This document shows positions 10,736 to 20,988 of a stretch of 25,734 nucleotides of DNA, one piece after another. The translations under genes and the position numbers were made by a program. The DNA lies in contig QPMI01000384.1 of the NCBI GenBank assembly GCA_004431415.1, forward strand, positions 1 through 25,734. Reading direction: 5' to 3'. The stretch comes from Cyanophora paradoxa. Taxonomy: Eukaryota > Glaucocystophyceae > Cyanophorales > Cyanophoraceae. The notes beneath the pieces were generated by a model that was not told the DNA's origin, made no database searches, and saw only the letters and a program-made list of their open reading frames with translations. Numbering within the stretch: the first letter of the stretch is position 1; every line of letters starts with the position of its first letter.

Positions 10736-13165
10736 CTACGCGTCCACCTCGAGGTCGAAGGACCCGCGGAGGAGGGCGCGGAGGAGCGCGAGGGCGGGGC
10801 GCGGCTGGTCCATCGGCACCATGTGCCCGGCGTCCGCGACCTGCGCGGCCCCGGCGCTCGCCGCAGCGCACGCAGCTCTCGGGGGCGCCGGCGGCGCTCA
10901 CCCGGAGGAAGGTGAGGCCGTTGGCGCTCTTGGCGGCGCCGGCGGGGCGCCCCGCGACGGTCCAGTTGGCCATGGGGGCGGCGTTGAAGGCGGCGCGGCC
11001 GCTCCACTCCATGGCGGAGGTCCAGGCGAGGCCGCCGACGTGGTTGCAGATGAAGTCCTTGTCCCCGCTGCCCCCGCCCGAGCGTCAGCCGGCCGCAGCA
11101 GCGGCGGGGCCCGGACAGGGCGGCGTGCTTGTAGACGAGGGCGGGGATGCCGGCGTCGAGGAGGGCGGCGACGCGCCCCTCGAAGCCCTTCACCCAGTCC
11201 CCCAGCAGCATCGTGTGCACCTGCGCCACGCCAGCGCTCGCGCGGCGCGCAAGGGGCGGGGCGGGGCGGCGGGGGGAGCGGACGGCCATGTCGCAGGCGC
11301 GCCAGGGGCGGCCGCCGACGCCGAGGGCCTCGTGGAGGTCGGCCCGGCCCATGAACGCGTCCATGTACGAGAAGTCGTAGCACGTCGGGAACGACTCGCA
11401 CTTCTTCCGGATGTCTGCCCCCGCCACGCCCATAAGCGCCCCCCGGCCCCCGTCGTTTGCGCGGCGCGGCGCCGCACCGTAGACGTTGAAGTTGTGCCCC
11501 CCCGCGACGATGGCTTCGCGAGGGGCCGTGAGCGGGGCGGGCATGCGCAGGGGGGCCGCGGGGCGGGCGGGGCGCGCCCATGGTGGTGGCCTGGCACTGC
11601 TCGAGGGCGACGGGCCAGAGGCCACCGTCGATGAGCTTCTGGCACACCCGGTACGCCGCCCGCGCCGCCCCGTACCCCGCCTTCCCGATGATCCCGTTCT
11701 CGTACCTGCGCGAGGCCCCGGCCCGGCTCGCGGCGCGCGGCGCGGCGCGCCGGCCGGAGCTCGAGCTGTGCACGCACGCGAATTCCGCGTCTGCGACGCA
11801 GAAAAAGGGGCCCCTCTTGGTCAGCGTCTGCCGGCAGCGCGGGCCCAGGGGGCCGGGGCGGGGCGGGCGGCGCACAGGCGGGGTACTGGAGGCGGGGGTT
11901 GACCCAGCCGTTGCCGATGGCGATGCCCGAGAGGCGGAGCTTGACGGCCCCCTCGCCCCGCTGCGCCCCCTCCAGCACCCGGTGCGCGATCGCCGGCACG
12001 TCTGCACCCGCCTCAGCCGCGCGCGCCGCCGGCGGATGCGGAGGCGCCGGCCGCGGCGCGCGCACAGTGCCCCGCGTACGACTCGCCCGTGATCTGCCCG
12101 TGGGTTGCGCTAGCGCTCAGGGGCGGCGACGGGGGGGCGGGGGTGCGGCGGGGCGGGGCGGACGTAGAGGGGCCGGTCGGCGAGCTGGGGCCGATCGGCA
12201 AAGAAGAGCTGAAGGAAGGTGTAGAAGTCGTCGGCGACCTGCTGCTCGTTGCGGACGTACGCCGTCGGCCGCTCCACGTACGAGAAGCCCGTCCCCACCG
12301 GCTGGTCCACGTACACCACCGTCGCCGCCTGCCCGCGCGAGAGAAGGGGACCAGAGGTGAGCCCGCGGCCGCCGCGGCCGCGCCCCGGCCGCGAGCGCGG
12401 CGCCGGCGGCGGCGGGGCGGCGGCGCGCCTCGTTCCAGGAATACGGGTTGCGCTCGAGCTTGCCGTCGGGCTTGAGGTTCAGGGGCCCGTTCTCGGAGAG
12501 AAGGGCGAGCTCGGAGGAGCAGCCGGGCCCGCCCGTGAGCCACACCACGACGGGGTCCTGCGCCACGTCCCCGCGGCTCTCGAACATCCAGTAGAACAGG
12601 TGCCCTGCGCGCGCCCCGCGCCGCAATTGGCTGGAGCGCGGCGGTCGCATGCGGCGCAGGCGAGTGCGAGGCGAGCACCGCCGTGGGTCCCCTGCGCGCG
12701 CGCGAAGGGCCGCGCGAGCGGGGAGCTCGAGTCAATATACAGATTGAAAAAGCCAGATCGATATGGAGCGGGCGCATGCGCGATTACTCACGTTAACCAG
12801 ATAATATCCCGCCTGCTGCTTTGCGGTCTGTTCGAAGTCAATCAGCGGCCGCAGGATACGAGGAAACAGCGCGCGCGTCGCCATGGCGGGCGTGTGCGTT
12901 AATCGGCAAGAGGGGGCAACCAGCCAAGTCTAGATGTTCTCATTCTGTGCAGGCGCACCTCGGGGAAAACAGCTTGCAGCTTCTTAGGGTCGTAATCGTT
13001 CGACACGCCAAGCGCATCGCGGAGCCATTGAGGCACCCAACCCGATGGGAAAGAGAAGCGTTGCGAGGAGGCCGCGTATGCGTGCGCCGCCAGTGCGGAG
13101 AGGAGCAGCAGCACCACGACAGCGCGCGCCGGGACTGCCGAGGGGCGTGGCGAGCTGCGCGACAT
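10736..13165 (-). CDS. serine carboxypeptidase, peptidase family S10
   Basis: Secretory or vacuolar exopeptidase removing C-terminal residues. About 469 residues, with a signal peptide in exon 1 (AVVVLLLLSALAAHAYA). Thirteen exons: 13165-12959, 12827-12792, 12604-12429, 12328-12164, 12093-12066, 12001-11876, 11790-11778, 11705-11578, 11513-11478, 11414-11284, 11220-11129, 11067-10902, 10840-10736. Family blocks are all present: WLTGGPGCSSELAL, YVDQPVGTGFSY, ITGESYAGH then YVPA (nucleophile Ser), VYNGDKDFICN (catalytic Asp, formed across a splice), AGHMVPMDQP (catalytic His). NVYDIRKKC also forms across a splice. The blocks are closest to plant SCPL47/48/49-type enzymes as I know them. Phases agree everywhere except intron 2, where donor GTGAGT at 12791 and acceptor at 12605 leave one base unaccounted for. 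The exon 10 donor could be GTCCGC or three bases earlier GCCGTC. Confidence 0.92.
11778..11790 (-). other. 13-nt microexon in the carboxypeptidase gene
   Basis: The exon ACGCGGAATTCGC supplies Y(part)-A-E-F-A(part). It joins LQYPA to YENGIIGKAGYG, the spacing expected in S10 enzymes, where a similar aromatic-rich segment follows the IGNG block. The upstream intron (11875-11791) has a textbook 3' end for once: CGCTGAC, then CCCCTTTTTCTGCGTCGCAG. The downstream intron (11777-11706) starts GTGCGTG. Phase is 2 + 9 + 2, which fits both neighbours. A reading through the whole region as one exon is open but inserts unrelated low-complexity sequence. Confidence 0.7.
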
Positions 13166-13423
13166 GGCGCCGGCTCGATGAGCTAAACGAGAGATCGCGG
13201 CTGTTCGATCCGAAGCTCTGTTGAGGAAGCGCCTGGCGAAGCTCTACCCCGCTGGCGAAAAAAAGCGCTCAAAAGTTTGGAGGCTGCAGCGCCCAGCTCA
13301 GGCTCTGATCGCTTGGTGTAGAGCTAGCGCGGCAAGCGCGCGAAGCCTCAGCTGCGGAATCGAGCGTCGAGCGGAACGAAGCCCAGGCCGTGCCTGGCGT
13401 CCCTCGGCCCGTCCCGGGCGTGC
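13166..13423. promoter_or_regulatory. divergent upstream region of genes E and F
   Basis: Only 258 bases separate the two start codons, so both promoters and 5' UTRs are compact or shared. It is less G+C-rich than the flanking genes (for example GAAAAAAAGCGCTCAAAAGTTTGGAGG is typical; near 13257-13283). No named element recognised. Confidence 0.45.
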
Positions 13424-16002
13424 ATGATGGGCGCAATGCACGCGCACAAGCCGCGGTGGCGGACGCCGGAGTTCGTGGGCTACATCTCCCTCATCGCCGG
13501 CGCCATCGTCGTCCTCACGTACTGGGGCGTGCAGAACTGTGACCGTGCGCACGCGGCCGCGCCTCGCGCAACGGCAGCTCGATCTCACGCTCGCCGCCGC
13601 CCCTCGCGCGCAGCGTACAACCGGAATGTGGCCGTGGTCGAGTACGAGTTCCTCGCCGCCGGGTGGATTCCGGGGCACAGGATCGTGCGCGCTTGCGCTT
13701 GTTTCGAATGCGCGCGGGGCGCGCCGACGCGTGCGGGGCCAGGACCTCTCGGACAACCAGTACGCGATGTGGCGCAAGAACTTCTGGATCCTGGCTGCGG
13801 CGATGGCGGGCCACCTGCTCCTCGCCGCCGCCGTGCGGCGTCTCCGCGTGGCGCCCGAGGCGAGCCCGTACGAGGACGGGAGCGGGGCGGCGCTGGGCGG
13901 GGCGCTGCGGGAGGAGGAGGTGCCGGGGGTGGGCCCGCGGCTGGCCTTCTCACTGCTCTTCTCGCTGGGCTTCGTTGCCTACGTGCACCGCTTCTCGGCC
14001 CTCTGGCTCCTCGGCGTCGTCCTCGTAAACTTCGGCATCGGCCGCGCCTGCGGCGCATCCCGGCCCGCCCCCGCCCGCCCCGCCCCGGCCCGCCCGCCCC
14101 GCCGCCCCTCCCCCTCACGCGGCGGCAGGTGGAACCTCGTGCTAACGTGGGCGTGGTGCATCTTCGTGCGCTTCTCCTCCGAGCTCAATGGGGGGTACCG
14201 CCTCTCCGACTTCTTCAACGCCTTCCACTCCCTCGCGCGCCCCGCCCCTCCTCCCCCGCCCCCCCCCACCCCCCCCCCCCCCCCCCCGCGGCTTCTCTGA
14301 GGCGGGGCCGCAGGACGGCAGCACGGGGATGCTGCGCTGGTGGATCTCGTTCAATCTGTGCATGCTCCGGCTCGTGAGCTTTAACACGGACTACTACTGG
14401 GCCCTCCGCGCCCGCCCCTCCCCCGTCGACGTCCGGGCGCGCCTCCCCCGCGGGACCGCCCGCCGGCGCCGCCTCTGACGGGCGGGGCGGCTCAGAGCAA
14501 GTCGGAGTACACGCGGCGGCAGGAGACGTCCCTCCCGGCGCGCTGCTACTCCCTCCCCGCGTGCCTCGCCTACGCCCTCTACGTGCCGCTGTACATCGCG
14601 GGGCCCATCACCTCCTTCAACGCCTTCTACTCCCACGCCCGCCCCGCCCCGCCCCTTTCCTTCTGCCCCGCCCACCCCGCCCCGCAGATGCTGTGGCCCC
14701 AGCGAGCCGTGCCGCTGCGCCGGGCGCTCCTCCTGCTCGCGCGGGCCCTCCTCGTCTTCCTCGGCATCGACGTCTCCCTCCACTTCCTCTACTACTACGG
14801 CGTCGTCGAATACGGGCCCGCCCGCCCCTCCCGCGCCCCCTCCGCGAGGCCGGCGGTGGCTGAGCGAGGGCAGGGCAGGCTGTGGCGGGAGCTGCCGGCG
14901 TGGGAGCTGGGGCTGACGGGCTACTTCACGATCACCTTCATGTGGTGCAAGTTCCTCGTCATCTGGCGCTTCTTCCGCGCCTGGGCCCTCCTCGACGGCG
15001 TCTGCCCAGCCCTCGGCCGGCCCCGCGCCCCGCCGGCCCCGAGGCGCGCTCGCGGCAGGTGGAGGTGCCGGAGAACATGCTCCGCTGCGTCTCCAACAAC
15101 TGCTCCTTCACGGGCTTCTGGCGGTGCCCGGCGCCCCCGCCCGCCCCCGCCGGCGCGGCGCTCATCGGCGGCGGGGCGCGCGGCAGCTCGTGGCACGCGA
15201 GCTTCAACAAGTGGGTCCTCCGGTGCGCCCCACCCCGCCCCGGCCCGGCGAGGAGGGCGGCGGGAGCGCGGGAGGCGAGGCGGGGCGGGCAGGTACATGT
15301 ACATCCCGCTGGGGGGCCGCCGCACGCAGGCCGCCTCCATCTGGCTCATCTTCTCCTTCATCGGCGCCTGGCACGACCTCCGCTGGCAGTGGCGCGGCCC
15401 CGCCCCCCGCCCCGCCCCGCGCCCCGGGGCGAGCGCGGGGGCGCAGGTGCGCGTGGGCGCTGCTCAACTGCGCCTTCTTCTCCCTCGAGATCGTCGTCCT
15501 CACCGCCTGCGCCGGGCCCGCCGTCCGCCCCGCCCCGCCCCGTCCCTGCTCCCCGCGCCGCTGAGCGGGGGCAGATGGAGGGGGTGCGGCGGCGGCCGGC
15601 GTGGCGGCACGTGCGGGCGGCCGGCGGGGCCCTCGGCGTCGTCCTCCTCATGGCGCGCCGCCTGCCGCCCCTCCCCGCCCCCTCCTGCCGACGGCCCGAG
15701 GCAGGTGGCGAACCTGGCGATCCTCCTCGGCTTCGAGGGCGCCGCCGAGTTCTTCCGCCTCATCTTCCTCAGCGGGCCCCCCGGCGCGCCCCCCGCCGCC
15801 CGCCCCGCGTCCCGCCCCCCTCACCGCCTCGGCCCGCAGCGCACCTGGTGTTCGCCGCGGCGCTGCTCATCTTCTTCGCCGCCGCCCAGATCCAGTTCGA
15901 GGCGCGTCGCTGCGCCCCCGCGCCCTCCGCCCCGTGTCGAGCGCGGCGCCGCAGATCCGCGAGGCGGAGGGGGCCTCCGGGGCCGGGGGGAAGGAGAGCT
16001 GA
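13424..16002 (+). CDS. MBOAT-family O-acyltransferase, Gup1/HHAT-like
   Basis: Multipass membrane acyltransferase, probably in the endoplasmic reticulum; 542 residues in 16 exons, every phase consistent. Exons: 13424-13538, 13614-13684, 13743-14062, 14129-14234, 14314-14409, 14496-14636, 14688-14815, 14879-14999, 15059-15123, 15187-15222, 15293-15391, 15447-15522, 15575-15652, 15705-15771, 15840-15901, 15955-16002. Diagnostic blocks: IDLSDNQYAMWRKNFW, RWWISFNLCMLRLVSFNTDY, IAGPITSFNAF, WHASFNKWVLRYMYIPLGG (built from three exons) and SFIGAWHDLRW, whose His is the invariant MBOAT residue. Many hydrophobic helices are evident. Nine of 15 introns are GC-AG. Gup1 proteins remodel GPI lipids and HHAT acylates secreted proteins; which substrate applies here is unknown. 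Start is ATG 13424 or the adjacent ATG 13427. Confidence 0.92.
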
Positions 16003-17164
16003 GCGCGCCGGGCGCCTTCGCGCGGAGAAGCACCCGCCGCGGGGCGCGCAATTCGGTCAAGCCCTCTCCCGCCGAACCGCCGCCCCCGCTGCGCCTCCCC
16101 TCCCCGCCGACTCCTCTCCTGCCGAGCGGAGGCCCCTCGGCTCCCGCCGCGTGATCGTGAGCGCCGCGCCGAGGCCTCGAGGCTCGCCCCTCCGGGCGCT
16201 CCAGGAGGGCCCGGGCCGGTGCAGGCCGACCCCGCCCCCCCCCCCCCTCCCCCCCCCCCCCCCCGGCCCGGGGAGGCCCCCAAGTGCACGCAAGGACTGC
16301 GTGCGAGACCAGTTGCAACCGTGCACGCGCAGCCATTTCTACGGCGGTGACGCGCGAGGCCATGGGATGGCGCGGTGGGCGGGGTAGGGGGGTCACTGGT
16401 TCTGCACGGGGGCCTTGGAGGCCCCGCAGGCATGATGGACAGATGCACAGTAGCCGGGCTGCGAGCTCGAGTGGGAGCCGTGGGAGCCTCGAGCTCCGAG
16501 GCTCGCACTCAGTGACTCTCGACTCTCAGTCTCGGATCCGGAGGAGTCTCGCGATCGGAGGCCCCGGCCCAGCTTCAGAGTCTGAAATTCAAGGCTTCGC
16601 CAACTTGGCAAGTTGCAAGCCCGGGCGCCCAACCCCCAACCCCCGGGGCCCCGAGGACTCGACCGTCGGAGCACCTTGGCAATTTCATGATCATGATCAA
16701 TTGCAAGTACAGACCGTCAGACTCATGAAATTAATCTTGAGAGCCCCGGCCCCCTCGCGACCTGGCCCGAGGGGCAAGAGCCCGACACGCGGAGTTTTTG
16801 AAGTCTAGATGGGCCCTCCTCCATCTGCCAGGCTGGTTACCGGGTAAGCCTCGAGCCTCGGAGCTCCCCCCTTGGCTCTCTGGCCACTAGCACTGATTGC
16901 GCATGCGATGTTCATGATCGCATGCGGCTACTGTAAGCAACGGATCCGATGATCCAGATGAAATCACTGGAATGAGGCTCCGAGCCTCGAAGCTCAGCGG
17001 CTCCCGGAGAGTCGTTGCCTTCGGGGGCCTAGGAGAACCAGTGCATCGAATGCGTTTGCGATTCGCTGGGTTCAATTCGACTCGATCCTACCAAGAAAAC
17101 GCTGTCCTCTGAATTCGGAGCTGCAGCTGGCCATGGACGGGGGTGGGGCGGGCCGGGGCCGCCC
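16003..17164. other. convergent intergenic region of genes F and G
   Basis: About 1.16 kb between two stop codons. 16003-16370 is G+C-rich with a long C run (about 16227-16264). 16400-17130 is A+T-richer and holds the same short motifs as the C/D gap: TCATGATC at 16685-16692, 16691-16698 and 16912-16919, within a 12-bp palindrome TGATCATGATCA (16688-16699); GAGCTCCGAG at 16491-16500 and its reverse complement at 16857-16866; CTCGGATCCGGAGGA around 16532-16546; ACTCAGTGAC near 16508. Open frames here (for example 16284-16808) show no family signature and are probably not genes. Confidence 0.5.
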
Positions 17165-20100
17165 TCAGAAGAGGAAGGGGAGGTCGCCGGCCCCCGCGGG
17201 GGGCGGCGCCGGCGCCTGCTTCTCCCCCGGGGGCCCCGCGGGGGGCGCCCCGGACCCGCCCTCGTACCCCTCGTACCCGCCCTTGTCGGGGGCCGGCCCG
17301 TCGCGCTCGCCCATGCCGAGGACGGAGCGGAGGCTGCCGCCGCGGCGGGCGGCGCCGCCGGCGGGGCGCGCGCCCGGCCCGGGCCGTCCTCCAGCCCGTC
17401 CAGCGCCCCCGAGCCCGACCCGTAGCCGACCTCGCCCTCCCCGTACCCGCCCCGCTCCGACCCGTAGCCCCCGCCGTACCCGCCCCGCTCCGAGCCGAAG
17501 CGGCCGTAGCCGCCGCGGTCCGAGTCGAAGCGCCCGTAGCCGCCGCGCCTGCGGCCGGCCGGTCAGCAGCGAGGCGGGGCGGGCGGGGCGGAGAGGGCGC
17601 ACCCGCCGCGGCCGCGAGGCCGGGAGGGGCCCCGTAGGCGTCCTCGAGGGACTCGCCCCCGAACGTCTCCCGGGGCGCCCGCTCGTACCCGCCGCGACCC
17701 CGCCCCCGCCCGCCCCGCCCGCCCCGCATGCCGCGCCCGCCGCGGGCGCCGCGGGCGGGGAAGCCGCCGTCGTCGTCGTCGAAGCGCATGCGGCCGGCGC
17801 CGTCGTCGCCAAAGCGGGAGCGGCCGGGGCCGGCGGGGAAGCCGCCCTCCTCGTCGTCGGGGCGGTCGAAGCGGGAGCGCCCGGGGCCCTCCTGGAAGCG
17901 CTCCGGGCTCTCCTCGTAGCGCCCCCGCCCGCCGCGCCCCCCGAAGCCCTCCTCCTCCTCCCGGTCGAACCGCGTGCGCCCCGGGCCCTCCTGGAAGCGC
18001 CCGCGCCCGCCCTGCCGCGCCCCGGCCCCGCCCGCGGCCGCTGCGGGGAGCGCCCGTCAAGCGGGGGTGCGGGGCTTGGGGGGCGCGGGGGCGGGGCGGG
18101 GCGGGCGGACCGCCCCTCGAGGTCGGCGGTCTTGCGAAGGGGCGGGCGGTACACGTTGAGCGCTTCGATCGCCTCCCGCACCCCCGCCTGGCCCATCTGC
18201 AGCTCCCCGCCCGGACGTCCGTTCGGGTTCTCCCCGTAGATCGCCTTGCGCCGCCCCCTGCGCAGGCACCGCCGGCGGGTGAGCGGCGGGGGAGGGCGGG
18301 CGGGGACGGGGGTGGGGACCCGGCGGCGATGCGGGCGGCGGTGAGGCGGCGCTTGACGCGATCGGTGCGGAGGAGCCCGCTGAACTCCTTCAGGCCCTCC
18401 AGCTGCCCGCCCCCGCCCCGCTGAGGCCGGGCGGGGGGGCGGGGCGGGGGGGAGGGTGCGGACCTCGCCGGAGAGGACGAGGGCGCGGATGCGGGGGTAC
18501 TCGGGCTTGAGGCCGGCCTCGCGCATCTCCCGCACCACCTTGCCCGCCATGTCCGGCTTCCGGTTCAGCAGGCACCCCGCCACCAGCTCCGTCCACGTCT
18601 TCGCGCTCGGCCTGCCCGCGCCCGCCCCCGTCGGCGCCGGCAGGGCGGGGCGGGGCGGGGACGCGGGGCGGCGCACTTGCGGCCGGAGCGGATCATCTCG
18701 GCAATGACGCGGTTGGCGCCCCCGAGCTGGCGCCGCCGCACGTAGTCCTTGATGAGCTTGAGGGCGATGATGTTGTACGCCGTCTCGCTGTCCAGCGCCC
18801 GCCGCTGCATCTCCTCGACGACCTCGGCCGCCGCCTGCCCCGCCCCGCACTCGACCAGCACGGTCGTGAGGCAGGTGAGGGTCTTCTCCTCGGGCTGCAC
18901 GCCGCGCTCGCCCAGGATGCGGGCCACCGTGCGCGCCGCCTCGACGTCGCGCCCGTAGATGTCCGCCACGCCGCGGATGAGGTTGATCGCCAGCGCGTTC
19001 GCCTCCGCCGGCCCCACACGGACGGCGCTCAGCGGCAGCGCCTCCCCGAAGGCCTCCTGCGCCACCGCCTCCAGCGCCCCCGCCGCCTCCCCCTCCCCCG
19101 CCGTCCCCGCCCCCGGCCGCTCCACCACGGGGCCCAGGATCTCTGCCTCCCGCCCCGCCCCGGTCGGCCCGGCGGGGCGGGGCGGGGCGGGGCGGGGCGG
19201 GGCGGGGCGGGGCGGGCGCACGGGCGAAGCGCTCGAGGGCGGCCTCGCTCTGCTCGTAGCGGATGAACCTGCGCCCCCGCCGAGTCAGCGCCACGCCGCC
19301 GGCGCCCGCGGAGGGGGCGCGCCGGCAGAGGACGGCCGTGATGTCGTGGATCTTGGGGGCGACGCCGTCGGCGGCCGCCTTCTCCAGCACCTCCCACGCC
19401 GCCTCCGGCTGCCCCGTCGTCCCGTAGTACCGCGCCACGCTGCCGCCCGCGTCGCCTCCCCGCCCCGCCCCGCCCCGGCGCGGGGCGGCGAGGGCGCACC
19501 AGGAGTACGTGTTGAGGGTGGGCTCGAAGCCGGCGGCGCGGAGCTCGGCGGGGGCGGCGAGGGAGAGGTCGGGGCGCTGGCAGCGGGTGCAGGCGACGGC
19601 GTAGAGCTCGTAGACGCGGGGCAGGGAGCCCGGGGCCTGCGCGTCGGCCTTGAACTCGCCGGCGGCGTGGCGGGCGGCGGCGGCCTGCTTGGCCTCCTCG
19701 AAGAGGCACTGGACGGCGGGGAGGTCGCCGGCGCGGCCGTGGGCGCGCAGCAGGAGGAGCCGGACGTCGGCGTCGGCCTCGAAGCCGGCGGCCACCATCT
19801 CCGCCACCACCCCCTCCATCCGCTCCACGTCCCCGAAGTCGCTCAGCACGTCCAGCACCGTGCAGTACGTGATCCGGTCCGCCTCGCACCCGCTCTGCGC
19901 CCCCGCCCCGCCTCAGCGCCGGCGCGGGGCGGGGGCGGGGGGGGCGCGCGGGGCGGGGGCCGGCCTCGAGCATGCGGCGGAAGGTGGCCATGGCCTCGAG
20001 CGCCCCGCGCTGCCCGCTCCGCTTGATCGCCGTCGTCCACCACTTCGCAGGCTTCGGCGCGTCCAGCTGCAGCAGCAGCTCAGCCGCAGCGCCGCAGCTG

Positions 20101-20459
20101 GCGCCCCGCGCGCCGCCCGCGCGCACCACGTAGTCGGCGAAGAAGGCCGGCTGCGGGCCAGAGGAGAGGGGCCGCGGGGAGGGCGTCCCCTCGTCCTCGG
20201 CGGCGCGCTCGAAGAAGCTCAGCAGCTGCTCCTCCCCCTCGTCCTCGCCCAGCAAATCAGGCAGGTCCTCGTCCAGGAACTCCCCGACGCCCTCCTCGTC
20301 CTCCTCGTCCTCCGCCTGACTCCGCGACCGCAGCTTCGCGACCACGCGCACGTCCGGCGACGCCTCCCGGAAGGCGGCGGCCTGGACCAAGAATCTCGAG
20401 CCCGAGCCGTGGAAGGTGCTCCGGCTCGACGCCAGCGATCGGCCGCGCGCGGAACGCAC
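17165..20459 (-). CDS. pentatricopeptide-repeat protein with acidic N-terminus and RGG/GY-rich C-terminal tail
   Basis: Probable organellar RNA-binding protein of about 900 residues. Exons: 20458-19965, 19894-19500, 19439-19323, 19268-19222, 19142-18677, 18611-18464, 18402-18320, 18257-18111, 18040-17603, 17548-17165 (stop TGA). An acidic stretch (QAEDEEDEEGVGEFLDEDLP) precedes PPR-type helical pairs (ALEAMATFRRMLESGCEADR, TYCTVLDVLSDFGD, ERMEGVVAEMVAAGFEAD, TAYNIIALKLIKDYVRR, TWTELVAGCLLN, MAGKVVREMREAGLKPEYP). The last two exons form a tail of Arg, Gly, Phe, Tyr and Asp (GRGRFQEGPGRTRFDREEEE; RGGYGRFDSDRGGYGRF). The 5' end is unresolved: CTGAC...GCGCAG before 20458 looks like an acceptor, so an upstream exon with the ATG probably exists. 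Four single-base additions in G/C runs (two near 18020-18029, 17626-17633, and one about 17345-17400) are needed, and exactly restore all phases. Confidence 0.8.
19143..19221 (-). repeat. intron made of a (CCCCG)n tandem repeat
   Basis: On the plus strand, GGCGGGGCGG units run without interruption across about 19170-19216, roughly nine GGGGC pentamers. The stretch is the C-rich half of a 79-nt GT-AG intron of gene G, whose exons meet in phase 1. The other half is GGGGCGGGGCGGGAGGCAG, so the two halves are complementary and could form a hairpin in the RNA; the C-rich strand's complement could form G-quadruplexes. Confidence 0.75.
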
Positions 20460-20988
20460 TGCGCGTTGCGCGCCGTGTCAGCGCAGCGCTGCGGGCATGC
20501 GAGCGGAAGGCTGGCCCACCTGCGATTTTACTTTCCGAGCGATCTCGATCGGCGGTCCCCGTAAAGGGCGAGGCGCGTCTGCGCTCCAGCTAGTCAGCAC
20601 AGAACGAGCATCGCCGCATGGAGATCGGGCGCAGGGATCGTCGGAATAAAATCTTCCGGGACGCACCCCTGGACCATCCCCAGCGAGCTCGCGTGGAGCT
20701 CCTGCACCACTGGAAGGAGCGGAGGGCCTCCAAACGCCACCATTGTCGCCGCCGGGCGATTCCGAGGGTCGCGCGCGATTGCACTCTACCCCCCAAGCGA
20801 GCTGATCAGCGCTGAAGCGGTAGCTGGCGCCCACCGATGGGGCTGGCATTTGCAGCCCCCATTTCAGCTCCTGCGCTTGCGCCATCGTGCGTGAGTCGGC
20901 TGGGGCTTCCGGCCAGCTGGAGGGTCTCGAAGCATAGCAGGAGACGTACTCGGCCCTTCTTCGAGTACCAAGACGCCCAGCAGCTCAG
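20460..20988. promoter_or_regulatory. divergent upstream region of genes G and H
   Basis: About 530 bases of lower G+C. It should contain the missing first exon of G (minus strand) and the promoters of both genes. An ATG-initiated minus-strand frame from 20885 to 20478 is open but shows no family signature and lacks a donor in the phase needed to join 20458, so I do not call it. No promoter element recognised. Confidence 0.4.

Noticed and set aside
16284-16808. 174-codon plus-strand frame in the F/G gap
   Set aside because: Composition follows the intergenic repeats, it has no motif, and no splice structure like that of its neighbours.
20478-20885. ATG-initiated minus-strand frame as the first exon of the PPR gene
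   Set aside because: It has no targeting-peptide or family signature, and I found no donor in the phase needed to join the acceptor before 20458.
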